Source of the DNA: Geobacter sp.
GTDB lineage: Bacteria > Desulfobacterota > Desulfuromonadia > Geobacterales > Pseudopelobacteraceae
DNA: 64,000 nucleotides
Reading direction: 5' to 3'
Assembly (NCBI GenBank): GCA_025360785.1
Contig: JANYBN010000210.1
Coordinates: 20,315-84,314, forward strand
Of the stretch, positions 34,899-43,058 are shown in pieces. The position numbers and the translations under genes are program-made. A model generated the notes under the pieces. The model was not told where the DNA came from. It was given only the letters and a program-made list of their open reading frames with translations, and searched no databases. Position 1 is the stretch's first letter, and the number at the start of each line of letters is the position of its first letter.

Positions 34899-35087
34899 AT
34901 GTTTGGTTTTGGCATGCCGGAAATGATAATCATACTGGTCATAGTTCTGGTTGTTTTCGGGGCTGGGAAGCTTCCTGAAATCGGCGGAGCGCTTGGCAAA
35001 AGTATCCGTAACTTCAAAAAAGCGGCAGATGGCAAGGACGAGATCGAGATCAAGCCCAAGAATGAGGATACCGATAAGAAAGCTTGA
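34899..35087 (+). CDS. tatA: Twin-arginine translocase subunit TatA/TatE
   Basis: A 62-residue protein with the TatA layout: [19 protein letters not shown] single transmembrane helix, the [20 protein letters not shown] hinge and amphipathic helix, and a charged C-terminal tail. ATG 34899 follows GAGGGGG; a longer frame from 34812 adds unrelated sequence. No tatB or tatC is adjacent, so it is a stand-alone copy. It exports folded proteins across the inner membrane. Confidence 0.95.
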   Translation: MFGFGMPEMIIILVIVLVVFGAGKLPEIGGALGKSIRNFKKAADGKDEIEIKPKNEDTDKKA

Positions 35088-35108
35088 TGTTAAAAGAATA
35101 TTGGAAGC

Positions 35109-35146
35109 AAAAAGAGGGGAACTGCCTGCGCCGTTCCCCTCTTTTC
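35109..35146. terminator. Bidirectional terminator between tatA and the aminotransferase gene
   Basis: AAAAGAGGGGAAC pairs with GTTCCCCTCTTTT around a 10-base loop, with A and T runs on both sides, so it can end both the plus-strand tatA and the minus-strand aminotransferase transcripts. Confidence 0.9.
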
Positions 35147-35166
35147 ATACATTCCACACATTATTA

Positions 35167-36471
35167 TCAAGAATTCAGATATTCGCCAATTTTCTCCGCC
35201 AACGTACTGTAGATCCGACGGCACTCATTCTCGTCCTTCTCCAGCAGCGTCACCCGGAAACCCTGCAAAGGCGTCGAGAACGAAGAAAGAGGCACAATGC
35301 AGATGCCGGTTGTTGCCAGAATCTGATAGACGAAGCGCTTATCGGGTGAAACTCCCGGCTGGTTGATCAACCCCTCAACCAGCTCCTTGACCTCCGGATT
35401 GGCAATCGGAATCGTCTGCCGGTTGTTCAGCAGGCCATCCTTGAATGCCACGGCCATATAAAAAGCGCCATTGGTACGGTTCACCTGCAGTGCGGGTACC
35501 TGGCTGAGGCAATCATAGGTGATGTTACTCATCCGCTCGTAGCTTGCGATACGCTGGGCAAGATAGGCCGCATACTCAGGATGACCGACTATTTCGGGGA
35601 TAACCATTTGAGGAAGAGTCGTAGAGCAGACTTCATTCATCTTGCCGGTTAATATCAGATTAATATATTTCCGGAAACGTTCGTCATTCTGGCCGTTATA
35701 TACTTCAATCCAACCACAGCGTGAACCGGGCCACGGAAACTCTTTTGAAATGCCTTTCAACGAAATAGCGGGGACATCGCCGATCACGTCACTGATCGGC
35801 ACAGTGCTTTTACCGTTATAGACGATGTTGATGTACACCTCATCTGCAATGATAAACAGATCGTTTTCGCGGGCGACTGCGACGATCTCTTCCAGCATCT
35901 CGCGGGTATAAACCATACCGGTCGGATTATCCGGGTTTATGATCATTATCGCACAGATATTCGGATTGTAGCGGACATGATTCCGAAGATCCTCCATGTC
36001 CGGATACCAGTTGTTATCCGGCTTGAGGCAAAACAGCGAAGGAGCAGAGTGGGCATGGCCGATTTCGCCCAGCGTGTGGGTGGTGTAGGATGGCGACGGC
36101 ATAAGCACGCGCGCCTCCGGACGCAGACAGCCGTATATTTTGGCGATGGCATCCCCAAGCCCGTTGAAGAAGATGATATCATCCGGAGTGATTTGGGCTC
36201 CGCCGCGAAGGTTGGTCGTCTCGCAGATAAATTCGCGGGTTTCGAGCACGCCACGGGTATGACAATAGCCCCAGGTACGGTTGTCCATCGCAGCCTTGGC
36301 GACGATCTCCTTCATCCACCCAGGAATGACCTCACCTTTGACAATTGGATCACCGATATTTTCCCAGTTGATCTTGACACCATGTTTCTGGAGTTTTTCT
36401 GCCACATTGACGATATTTCTGATTTCATAAGTCAACTCGCCGGTTCCAGGCGGTACCAGTTCAATTCTCAT
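35167..36471 (-). CDS. PLP-dependent class I/II aminotransferase
   Basis: A 434-residue fold-type I aminotransferase. Cofactor-binding motifs are in order: NPDNPTG at about 179-185, IADEVY at 208-213 and the Schiff-base segment GISKEF with Lys243. The family is the aspartate/alanine/aromatic aminotransferases; the exact substrate is not evident. GTGAGG precedes the start. It is the last gene of a minus-strand run before a terminator. The sequence is complete and not obviously tied to flagella. Confidence 0.88.
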   Translation of the reverse strand: MRIELVPPGTGELTYEIRNIVNVAEKLQKHGVKINWENIGDPIVKGEVIPGWMKEIVAKAAMDNRTWGYCHTRGVLETREFICETTNLRGGAQITPDDIIFFNGLGDAIAKIYGCLRPEARVLMPSPSYTTHTLGEIGHAHSAPSLFCLKPDNNWYPDMEDLRNHVRYNPNICAIMIINPDNPTGMVYTREMLEEIVAVARENDLFIIADEVYINIVYNGKSTVPISDVIGDVPAISLKGISKEFPWPGSRCGWIEVYNGQNDERFRKYINLILTGKMNEVCSTTLPQMVIPEIVGHPEYAAYLAQRIASYERMSNITYDCLSQVPALQVNRTNGAFYMAVAFKDGLLNNRQTIPIANPEVKELVEGLINQPGVSPDKRFVYQILATTGICIVPLSSFSTPLQGFRVTLLEKDENECRRIYSTLAEKIGEYLNS

Positions 36472-36526
36472 ATACGCACCTCACAAAGACAAATATTCAA
36501 AACGAACAAAAAATTCGTAGTGATCT

Positions 36527-37138
36527 CTACTTCATTCCCGTCCCGACCGTCAGACGACCATCATCATCACGCCAGCGAACCCACCCAATCTGGGATTGAT
36601 CAGTCAACACCATGCTCCAGGAGTTCTCAAGCTTTAATACCCTGAACTTATCCTTTGGCAGCATGACCTTGAGCTGTTTCCTGCCAGGCCGCTCCAACAA
36701 TTGATAATACTGCTGCTGCAGCCCGGGGAGCAAACGCCCGGCCTGCAGTTTGAGAAATTGTTCCCATGACTGAAAGTGCCCTTTGTTCTGCGGTTCGATC
36801 CAGGCTTCCCGGCCGGCATCGTCATAGAATACTTTTACCCAGTCACCTTTGCGGGCAGAAACAATAAACAGTGATGTTCCCTCAGGCAGTGCAAAAACCC
36901 ACTCATTGCCGGATATCTTAAGACTGCTTAGCATTCCAACCCGTGACAGCCCCGGCTCCGCATACAACGGCAGTTGCAGATCCTGGTTCTGTGCGTTGTC
37001 CGCCGAAAATACGACAAGACCAATCCCTGTATAGGGGCGCATTCGTGGAGGTGACGCTGCAAATCCCACTGAGCAAGTCATGCCCAGGACAAAAAGAGTC
37101 AGTATAATTACAAGGAAGCGACCGTACACATCAATCAA
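36527..37138 (-). CDS. Exported SH3-like domain protein
   Basis: A 203-residue protein with an N-terminal signal peptide (hydrophobic 8-26, VGFAAS). The mature part has two beta-rich stretches resembling bacterial SH3 domains (LYAEPGLSRVGML ... GDWVKVFYDDAGREAWIEP; and PKDKFRVLKLENSWSMV ... IGWVRW). It is probably periplasmic. Its start overlaps the end of the WbuC gene by eight bases. Function unknown. Confidence 0.65.
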   Translation of the reverse strand: MIDVYGRFLVIILTLFVLGMTCSVGFAASPPRMRPYTGIGLVVFSADNAQNQDLQLPLYAEPGLSRVGMLSSLKISGNEWVFALPEGTSLFIVSARKGDWVKVFYDDAGREAWIEPQNKGHFQSWEQFLKLQAGRLLPGLQQQYYQLLERPGRKQLKVMLPKDKFRVLKLENSWSMVLTDQSQIGWVRWRDDDGRLTVGTGMK

Positions 37139-37598
37139 ACAAACTCCGCAGTCTCATAAGAAATATCTGAGCCTGCGGATCACTATCGTCAGGCGCCCAT
37201 GTACACTTTTCGTCTTCATTCAACTGACGATAGGGACCTGCTTTGGTTTCATAGAAAACGGTGCCTGGCTCCAGGCTGAGTGCGGTATGGTAGATGCCAT
37301 GCGGGATGTCCGCCGCAAGGTTACCGTTGCTATGCGACAGCAACACCGTTTCGGCAACACGGCCGTCATCGGCAAAGGTAACAATCCCCAATCTGCCGCT
37401 CATTACTATAAATGCTTCATCTTTTTCATCGTCAAGATGACGATGCGGCCTGATATATAAACCAGGCTCAATGGCATTAAGCAGGCGATGGCAGCGGGAT
37501 TCCTCAGAAGGATGGAAATTGCAGTTCGTGCGCAGCCTCGGATTCTGCCGTGCTTCGGCAGACAGCCTGGCCACCAGCTCACTGGTGATCACCTTCAC
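37131..37598 (-). CDS. WbuC-family cupin metalloprotein
   Basis: A 155-residue cupin. The motif PHRHLDDEKDEAFIVMSGR is the metal-binding cupin 1 with His-x-His and a later Glu, matching the WbuC family found near surface polysaccharide genes. It starts with GTG at 37598, immediately after the TAA of the upstream VOC gene. Enzymatic role not established. Confidence 0.75.
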   Translation of the reverse strand: MKVITSELVARLSAEARQNPRLRTNCNFHPSEESRCHRLLNAIEPGLYIRPHRHLDDEKDEAFIVMSGRLGIVTFADDGRVAETVLLSHSNGNLAADIPHGIYHTALSLEPGTVFYETKAGPYRQLNEDEKCTWAPDDSDPQAQIFLMRLRSLFD

Positions 37599-37952
37599 TT
37601 AGCGATCAACCATAGCGATCATATTACCGTCAAAGTCCTGTACAACAGCCATTTTCCCCCACGGGCTGGATTCGAGCGGCTCCACAAAATGAACCCCGCC
37701 ATTTTTGAGGGTTTCGCAGACATCGACAATATTATCTACTTTGAGGGTGATACCGGTGTGTCTTCCCACCAGACTGCGGACATCGTCATGAAGCGCGAGT
37801 GAAACTCCCATCGTTGTCGTTGTTCCGGGGAAAAACTCAATCAGCATTTCGCTCTGCCCGGCAACCGGCAGTCCAAGAAGATCAACATAGAAGGATTTTG
37901 CTTTTGCAAGGTCCGTGACAAAGATCACGAAGTTTTTCAGTGAAACAGACAT
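37599..37952 (-). CDS. VOC-superfamily (glyoxalase-like) protein
   Basis: A 117-residue protein with the beta-alpha-beta-beta-beta repeat of the vicinal oxygen chelate fold (VIFVTDLAKAKSFYVDLLGLPV at the start and MAVVQDFDGNMIAMVDR at the end). ATG 37952 follows AAGAGG; an upstream start at 38003 would run into a repeat element. Substrate unknown. Confidence 0.8.
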   Translation of the reverse strand: MSVSLKNFVIFVTDLAKAKSFYVDLLGLPVAGQSEMLIEFFPGTTTTMGVSLALHDDVRSLVGRHTGITLKVDNIVDVCETLKNGGVHFVEPLESSPWGKMAVVQDFDGNMIAMVDR

Positions 37953-37971
37953 GTAAACCTCTTGAAAAGCT

Positions 37972-38049
37972 TTCACCACAGAGGTCAAAGAGGCATGAAC
38001 CATCGATTCGAAGAGGATTCGATGGTTTCCTCCGTGCCCTCTGCGGTGA
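37972..38049. repeat. Short inverted-repeat (MITE/REP-like) element
   Basis: A 78-base element with imperfect terminal inverted repeats: TTCACCACAGAGG at 37972-37984 and CCTCTGCGGTGA at 38038-38049 (one mismatch), plus an internal perfect 8-bp stem ACCATCGA/TCGATGGT around 38000-38027. The CACAGAGG ... CTCTGYGGTGA ends resemble a dispersed intergenic repeat common in several bacterial groups; this is from memory. It sits between hemE and the VOC gene and encodes no protein. Confidence 0.6.
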
Positions 38050-38068
38050 GGCTGTTATCTATCGCACC

Positions 38069-39091
38069 TTATTTCTGCGACAATCGGTGAACGCACTCCA
38101 CCATGAATTTGGCGTTTTCAGGTGGAACCGTCGGCAGGATGCCGTGCCCAAGGTTAAAGATGTGTCCGGGACGACCGGCATTTTCATCCAGAACCCGCTT
38201 GACCTCGCGCTCGATAATTTCCCGTGTTGCATACAGCACCGTTGGATCAAGGTTTCCCTGCACTGCCATCTTGGAACCGAGCAAGTCGCGGGCCGCGCCC
38301 AGACTCACATGCCAGTCGAGGCCCATCACGTCGCCGCCGGCTTTCAGTACAGTATCCAGCATGGCTCCGGAACCTTTGACAAAATGGATGACCGGCGTTT
38401 CCATACGGTTCAACCCGTTGATCAACCTGACGGTATACGGCAGCACATAGCGCTCGTAATCAGCTGGAGAGAGAATCCCGCCCCAGGTGTCAAATATCTG
38501 GATACACTGGGCACCTGCGGTAATTTGGGCATTCAGATATTCCATGCTCATAGTGGTGATCTTTTCCATCAGCGCGGCATAAACATCGGGAGCGGCGTAC
38601 ATCATCCGCTTGATCTGGGCAAAATCCTTGGAGCCTTTACCTTCAACCATGTAACAGGCCAGCGTAAATGGTGCGCCGCCGAAACCGATCAGCGGCACTT
38701 TTCCAGCCAGTTCACGACGCAGTATTTTTATAGTTTCAAGAACATAGGGAACATCCTGTTCCATCTGCGGGATACGCAACTTTTCTACGTCTGCCATGCA
38801 ACGGATCGGACTTTCAAACACCGGGCCCGGAACAAAGTCGAGTTTCATCCCCATCGGCTCAACCGGAGTCAAAATATCGGAGAACATGATCGCCGCATCC
38901 ACCCCGAGATAGTCAACCGGCTGAATACTCACTTCAGCGGCCAGTTCAGGGGTTTTACACAATTCAAGAAATGTGCATTTGGAGCGAACCGCCATATACT
39001 CGGGCAGATAGCGACCGGCCTGACGCATAAGCCAGACGGGAGTACGATCAACCGGTTTGCCCCAACAAGCATCAAGAAATCTCATATTCAT
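38069..39091 (-). CDS. hemE: Uroporphyrinogen decarboxylase
   Basis: A 340-residue HemE. The first signature PVWLMRQAGRYLPEY is near residue 18 and the second, GFGGAPFTLACYMVEG, near 140. It converts uroporphyrinogen III to coproporphyrinogen III in haem synthesis. GAAGGAG precedes the ATG. A long open frame on the opposite strand here is a shadow. Confidence 0.97.
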   Translation of the reverse strand: MNMRFLDACWGKPVDRTPVWLMRQAGRYLPEYMAVRSKCTFLELCKTPELAAEVSIQPVDYLGVDAAIMFSDILTPVEPMGMKLDFVPGPVFESPIRCMADVEKLRIPQMEQDVPYVLETIKILRRELAGKVPLIGFGGAPFTLACYMVEGKGSKDFAQIKRMMYAAPDVYAALMEKITTMSMEYLNAQITAGAQCIQIFDTWGGILSPADYERYVLPYTVRLINGLNRMETPVIHFVKGSGAMLDTVLKAGGDVMGLDWHVSLGAARDLLGSKMAVQGNLDPTVLYATREIIEREVKRVLDENAGRPGHIFNLGHGILPTVPPENAKFMVECVHRLSQK

Positions 39092-39148
39092 TGCATTTCT
39101 CCTTCAATAACGCACAAAGGCGTGGGAATTGGCACATATAAACGTCAC

Positions 39149-39178
39149 ATTCTAATTTTAAACCGCATAATAAGTCAA
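39149..39178 (-). promoter_or_regulatory. Sigma-70-type promoter for hemE
   Basis: On the minus strand TTGACT (39173-39178) and TAGAAT (39149-39154) are separated by 18 bases, each matching 5 of 6, about 60 bases upstream of the hemE ATG. Confidence 0.5.
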
Positions 39179-39238
39179 ATTATTTGAGCACTGCGGTCGT
39201 CAAGCATCGCTGCTCCCGAAGACACAATACATTATGCT

Positions 39239-39436
39239 CTATTCTACCGTGAACTTCCTTTTTCCGTATACGACTTTGTCTCCGGGATATAACTTCCGGC
39301 CACGACGAAACTCTACTTCGCCATTAACAGAAATATACCCCTCTGCTATCATGGCCTTTGCCTCTCCACCGGAAGAAACTGCATTTTCCGCTTTCAGGAA
39401 GCTGTCCAGCTTTATAAACGGTGTTGTTATCTGCAT
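39239..39436 (-). CDS. Small S4-domain RNA-binding protein
   Basis: A 65-residue protein that is essentially one S4 domain (IKLDSFLKAENAVSSGGEAK, then GYISVNGEVEFRRGRKLYPGD). It resembles the YaaA/RlbA-type small S4 proteins. AGGAG lies upstream. Probably binds structured RNA; partner unknown. Confidence 0.85.
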   Translation of the reverse strand: MQITTPFIKLDSFLKAENAVSSGGEAKAMIAEGYISVNGEVEFRRGRKLYPGDKVVYGKRKFTVE

Positions 39437-39658
39437 TGTTGAATTTTCTCCTGTTTTAGATTGTCAATATATGCTGTCAGGGTGATACCCAATTCGCTCA
39501 TAGAACACATTCTATATATCAGACTATCAGCAGTATAGAGAGTTATTTGTGCCCTGCTGTTGAGCAGAAACAAAGGAAATGATTATCCTTTCAGACACCA
39601 GCCTTATACTAAAGCAGGTCACGTAACTTTTATATATTATTTATCTTGCATAACTTAT

Positions 39659-39687
39659 TTGATAGGCAGAAAGTGGCATCCTATAAG
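39659..39687 (+). promoter_or_regulatory. Sigma-70-type promoter for the small gene at 39725
   Basis: TTGATA (39659-39664), 17-base spacer, TATAAG (39682-39687); both hexamers match 5 of 6. The expected start near 39694 is followed by AGGAGG at 39710-39715. Confidence 0.55.
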
Positions 39688-39724
39688 TTTTGATAATGAA
39701 TCCGCTCTGAGGAGGTACAACCAA

Positions 39725-40006
39725 ATGACTATGGCCGCACTATCACCGAACAGTGTTTTGGCAAGCCCTATCCAGGTTAACCCGCAGGTCAAGACCGATC
39801 TTCAGGCGTCCGTGCCTCAAGTTGCTCAAGACGCGCAGAGGGCCTCAATGGCTGCGCAGACAGATACGATTACTATTTCAGTCCAGGCGCTAAAGATGGC
39901 CGATGGCAAGAACGTTGCCACAAAAAAAACTGACAGCAAGACGGATAAACAAAAAACTTTGCAGACGACTAAAGACAAGGCTGTTACCGTAAAGAGCACA
40001 CGATAA
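39725..40006 (+). CDS. Small unknown protein upstream of flagellin
   Basis: A 93-residue protein starting at ATG 39725 behind AGGAGG. It is rich in Ala, Thr, Lys and Gln, with a DTITISVQALKMAD segment in the middle and a very basic Lys/Thr-rich tail. No signal peptide or membrane segment. The D-x-(I/V)-x-(I/L)-S segment vaguely recalls FlgM, but the FlgM sigma-28-binding helices are not evident. It has its own promoter and lies 245 bases upstream of flagellin. Confidence 0.6.
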   Translation: MTMAALSPNSVLASPIQVNPQVKTDLQASVPQVAQDAQRASMAAQTDTITISVQALKMADGKNVATKKTDSKTDKQKTLQTTKDKAVTVKSTR

Positions 40007-40081
40007 TTCGCCCTGGAGAACATCAGATTTTCCGCTTCACTGGATGTGCCTTCCAAAAAATCAGTGGTATGCATTTTTTTT

Positions 40082-40108
40082 TAAAGTTTCCCCGCCTTAC
40101 GCCGAAAA
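40082..40108 (+). promoter_or_regulatory. FliA (sigma-28) promoter for flagellin
   Basis: TAAAGTTT (40082-40089), an 11-base spacer and GCCGAAAA (40101-40108). This is 15 of 16 to the consensus TAAAGTTT-N11-GCCGATAA with exact spacing. The transcription start should be near 40115. Confidence 0.88.
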
Positions 40109-40114
40109 GCTAAT

Positions 40115-40251
40115 ATAACCGACTTAATGCTGCTGTTTTGGCCATGAAAGGGGGCGCCACCACGGAAGGGCCATTGTAGCAAGCGTGTAGAAAGTAATCC
40201 AACGGGCGGCAGAATGCCGTACCGAAAAAACCAGAAAGGAAGTACATTACC
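40115..40251 (+). promoter_or_regulatory. Long structured 5' leader of flagellin mRNA
   Basis: About 137 bases between the predicted FliA start and the flagellin ATG. It includes a hairpin CGGCA-GAA-TGCCG at 40207-40219, a possible TGGCC/GGCCA stem (40139-40143 with 40169-40173) and GGA motifs including the Shine-Dalgarno GAAAGGAAG. With flbT encoded nearby it is a candidate site for post-transcriptional control of flagellin. Confidence 0.45.
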
Positions 40252-42009
40252 ATGGCATTAAACGACATCTCTTTGACCGCAGGCATGAGGAGCAACCTCC
40301 TCGCACTCCAGGGTACCGCAAGCATGCTCGACCGTACCCAGAGCCGTCTTTCCACCGGAAAAAAAGTAAACACCGCACTCGACAATCCTACTAACTTCTT
40401 CTCCGCTCAAGCCAACACCCAGCGCGCAACTGACCTCTCCACCCGCAAGGACGCCATGTCCGAAGCAGTGCAGGGCGTTCAGGCAGCTAACCAGGGCATC
40501 ACTGGCATCACCGCACTGATCGAAGCCGCCAAAGGTTTGACCCAGGCAGCTCAATCAGCCGACACGACTAACCGTAACGCTCTGGCAACACAGTTCAACA
40601 CCGTCCTTACCCAGCTGACTCAGCTGGCTACCGACTCCACCTACAAAGGCAAAAACTTTGTCACCGGCGACACCCTGACGGTCCTCTTCAACGAGAACGG
40701 TACATCTAACCTGGCAATTTCCGGTTTCAGCGGTACAGCTACCGGCCTCAGCATCACGGCCGTTCAGATTGCAAGCGGTGGTTCGATATCTTCACAGACC
40801 GGCGTTGCTGTTGCGACTGGCAGCAGTGTTTTTACTCTTTCCACCACCAACTTGACACACACTGGCACGGCTGTTGCCGCTTCTGCTGATCCAAACTATG
40901 TCGCTGCGCAGACCATCTTCATTACCGGTGGCGCTATGACTGGAACCTTCATCTCCGGTCAAGGTGGCATCACTCTTAACCTGTCTGGCATTTCCGGTGT
41001 AGGCGCTACTCTGGCCTCCGGTATGGTTACAATCAATGCAATTTCTATCGGCGGCACCCAGTTGTCTTTAGCTGATGTTGCACTGGTACAGACCGGTACT
41101 GTTTCCGGCGTCTCCGGCGGTATCTTTACTCCTACTTTTGCTGGCGTTGCAGGACTGTCCGGTGCATTAGTGACCGGCCAGGTTGTTGTGTTCCAGGTAA
41201 CCATCGCAGCTCATATGATGACCGGCTCCGCACCTGCTCCCGCCGGTAACCTCTTCGATCTCGCCGGGACTGATAAGGTCTCCGGACTTTCCGTACACAC
41301 CGCTACCGGCGCTGCAAGTGGCGTAAATGTGTATATTAGCGGCATCTATGTCGCAAAAACCAACTATACCCTTCTCTCTGGTACCGGTGCAGGCGGCGCC
41401 GACCAGATCCGATTCAACTCTGGCGTTGTTCCTCCGGGCGGCGTTACTTATGACTACAATTCGGGTGTCCTTGCAGGACAGGCATCAGGATCAACTGTCT
41501 ATGCTGCAACCGGCGCAATAACATTGGCAACCGGCCAGACGCTGACATCGATCGTAGTTGGCGGCACAACATATGCTACCGGCTTCGTAGCCACAACATC
41601 AGGATCCAGCGTCTCGATCCAACTGACAGGAGCACTCCTCAGTGGAGCTGCAATCGCCGGTTCTGTTATCACTGCAAATACCACCACCACTGTTAATGCA
41701 CAGGCCGGCGGCTGGGACGATCTTTCCGGTACCGGTATCCAAAAATCGGTTGACCAGCTGAACACCGCTGTCAACACACTGCGCAGCGCGTCGGCCAATC
41801 TGGCCTCCAACCTGAACGTAGTAACTGTTCGTCAGGATTTCACCAATGGTATGGTCGCTACCCTGCAGAAGGGCGCCGACAACCTGACCCTGGCCGATAT
41901 GAACGAAGAGGGCGCCAACATGCTGATGCTGCAGACTCGTCAGCAGCTGGGCACGACTTCTCTTAAAATGGCTTCCGACGCAGCTCAGTCCGTACTGAGA
42001 CTGTTCTAG
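40252..42009 (+). CDS. fliC: Flagellin
   Basis: A 585-residue filament protein. The N-terminal D0/D1 helices (MALNDISLTAGMRSNLLALQ ... RLSTGKKVNTALDNPTNFF) and C-terminal helix (ADMNEEGANMLMLQTRQQL ... SVLRLF) are clear. The middle (about 140-480) is Gly/Ala/Thr/Val-rich beta-type surface sequence. The ALDNPTNFFSAQANTQRA pattern resembles alphaproteobacterial flagellins, consistent with the nearby FlbT/FlaF. Ser/Thr-rich surface regions are likely acceptors for the nonulosonic acid made by the downstream cluster. No fliS or fliD is adjacent. Confidence 0.96.
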   Translation: MALNDISLTAGMRSNLLALQGTASMLDRTQSRLSTGKKVNTALDNPTNFFSAQANTQRATDLSTRKDAMSEAVQGVQAANQGITGITALIEAAKGLTQAAQSADTTNRNALATQFNTVLTQLTQLATDSTYKGKNFVTGDTLTVLFNENGTSNLAISGFSGTATGLSITAVQIASGGSISSQTGVAVATGSSVFTLSTTNLTHTGTAVAASADPNYVAAQTIFITGGAMTGTFISGQGGITLNLSGISGVGATLASGMVTINAISIGGTQLSLADVALVQTGTVSGVSGGIFTPTFAGVAGLSGALVTGQVVVFQVTIAAHMMTGSAPAPAGNLFDLAGTDKVSGLSVHTATGAASGVNVYISGIYVAKTNYTLLSGTGAGGADQIRFNSGVVPPGGVTYDYNSGVLAGQASGSTVYAATGAITLATGQTLTSIVVGGTTYATGFVATTSGSSVSIQLTGALLSGAAIAGSVITANTTTTVNAQAGGWDDLSGTGIQKSVDQLNTAVNTLRSASANLASNLNVVTVRQDFTNGMVATLQKGADNLTLADMNEEGANMLMLQTRQQLGTTSLKMASDAAQSVLRLF

Positions 42010-42047
42010 TAACCAGTAACATGTCCGGGTTTCCGGCAGCATGAGAT

Positions 42048-42074
42048 GAGGAGGGGGCAGAAGGCCCCCTCCTC
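42048..42074 (+). terminator. GC-rich hairpin after flagellin (terminator or attenuator)
   Basis: GAGGAGGGGGC (42048-42058) pairs with GCCCCCTCCTC (42064-42074) around a 5-base loop: an 11-bp very stable stem 38 bases after the flagellin stop. No T run follows, so it may act as an mRNA-stabilising 3' end or partial terminator. Confidence 0.6.
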
Positions 42075-42144
42075 GACTTGGTTAAAGCGAATTCCGTTTT
42101 AATGAGAGAACCTGCTTCCCCCCCCCGGCGGAAGGATACAAGCC

Positions 42145-42873
42145 ATGAATGTACAACCGCTCAAGAATGAACAAGTAGTACCAATGGCGAACAACCCGCC
42201 GGTGGCCCAGCCAACGGCGCACTTAGCCGCCCAGGCACCCAAGGTTAAAGCCGGACAGCCGACGCCACACCAGGAGGTGCTTTCGGGTGCGGTGACCGCG
42301 CCGGCAAAGGAAGTTGCAACACGCTTAGCCGCCATCCACGACGACAAGTCGGTTCGGGTCGTGCAGGCTGTGGCGTTGCGGACAGCCTCCACTGTCAACA
42401 TCCAGATGGAAACGATAAAGGAAGCGTTGACTCATATTGTCAAGGATTACCCGCCTTTTGCAATGGGTGACGAAAAACGTCAGCAGTACCTGATGAGTAT
42501 CAGCGGCATTCGCTCCCAGATAGAGGCGCTGATGATCCCCCCCCCCAACGGATTTAACCATCAGGCACTCCCTAATTCTTTGCAGACCAAGGAAACATGG
42601 AATAATCTGTTTCAGGGCGTTAACCTGCCGGAATTATCAGCCTCCGGGCCGAATGAGGCAACAAACGCACAAGTATTCTCCGCACTCGATTCTGTCGGAT
42701 CCTTGCAGGCAGGGCTTGCGGTGCAACGCTCCGCACTGGAGCAACAGACCGCGACGAACTTTTCCATTTCACCGCTTTTAGCGCAAAACATCAGCCTGAC
42801 AACGGGGCTGGGTCTGTCACAAACAGGGTTATCTATGTCAACAAACCTTTCGGGAGCACTAAAGGACTTCTAA
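42145..42873 (+). CDS. Unknown protein after flagellin, with poly-C tract in coding sequence
   Basis: A 242-residue protein of unknown function. Residues 1-50 are Pro/Ala/Gln-rich; about 85-135 is helical (STVNIQMETIKEALTHIV ... ISGIRSQIEALMIPPPN); the rest is Leu/Ser/Thr-rich and ends LSGALKDF. No signal peptide or transmembrane segment, compatible with export by the flagellar system or a cytosolic chaperone. GGAAGGATA precedes the ATG. A run of 9 C lies in the leader at 42118-42126 and a run of 10 C inside the gene at 42537-42546 (encoding the end of Ile and three Pro); a one-base slip there would truncate the protein. Confidence 0.65.
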   Translation: MNVQPLKNEQVVPMANNPPVAQPTAHLAAQAPKVKAGQPTPHQEVLSGAVTAPAKEVATRLAAIHDDKSVRVVQAVALRTASTVNIQMETIKEALTHIVKDYPPFAMGDEKRQQYLMSISGIRSQIEALMIPPPNGFNHQALPNSLQTKETWNNLFQGVNLPELSASGPNEATNAQVFSALDSVGSLQAGLAVQRSALEQQTATNFSISPLLAQNISLTTGLGLSQTGLSMSTNLSGALKDF

Positions 42874-42892
42874 ATATGCATTTCATTCATCC

Positions 42893-42946
42893 TGACAGGG
42901 TGAGATCAACGAGTTGTTAGCGTTGGCCTCACCCTGTCATTTGTTT
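42893..42946 (+). terminator. Terminator after the unknown gene at 42145
   Basis: TGACAGGGTGAG (42893-42904) pairs perfectly with CTCACCCTGTCA (42928-42939), with a 23-base loop and a TTTGTTT tail. Confidence 0.75.
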
Positions 42947-43042
42947 GACTTTAGTCTGACGTGGTCGGCATTTTGACGATCTATCAATGGGATTACATTC
43001 CTGGCAGTCGCAATCCCACTGTTTATCAGCAACTTATACCCA

Positions 43043-43058
43043 TGGCACAATATTTGCT
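43043..43058 (+). promoter_or_regulatory. Consensus RpoN (sigma-54) promoter for flbT
   Basis: TGGCACAATATTTGCT is an exact TGGCAC-N5-TTGCW match with GG at 43044-43045 and GC at 43056-43057. Predicted start about 43069, 124 bases before the flbT ATG. It is the only strong promoter seen ahead of the flbT-ptmA gene run. Confidence 0.88.

Noticed and set aside
37940..39187. A 415-codon open frame on the plus strand opposite hemE and the VOC gene
   Set aside because: hemE and the VOC protein on the minus strand have clear family motifs; the plus frame has no recognisable domain and runs through the inverted repeat.
39725..40006. FlgM anti-sigma factor
   Set aside because: Size and location fit, but the C-terminal helices that bind sigma-28 are absent and the tail is Lys/Thr low complexity; left as unknown.
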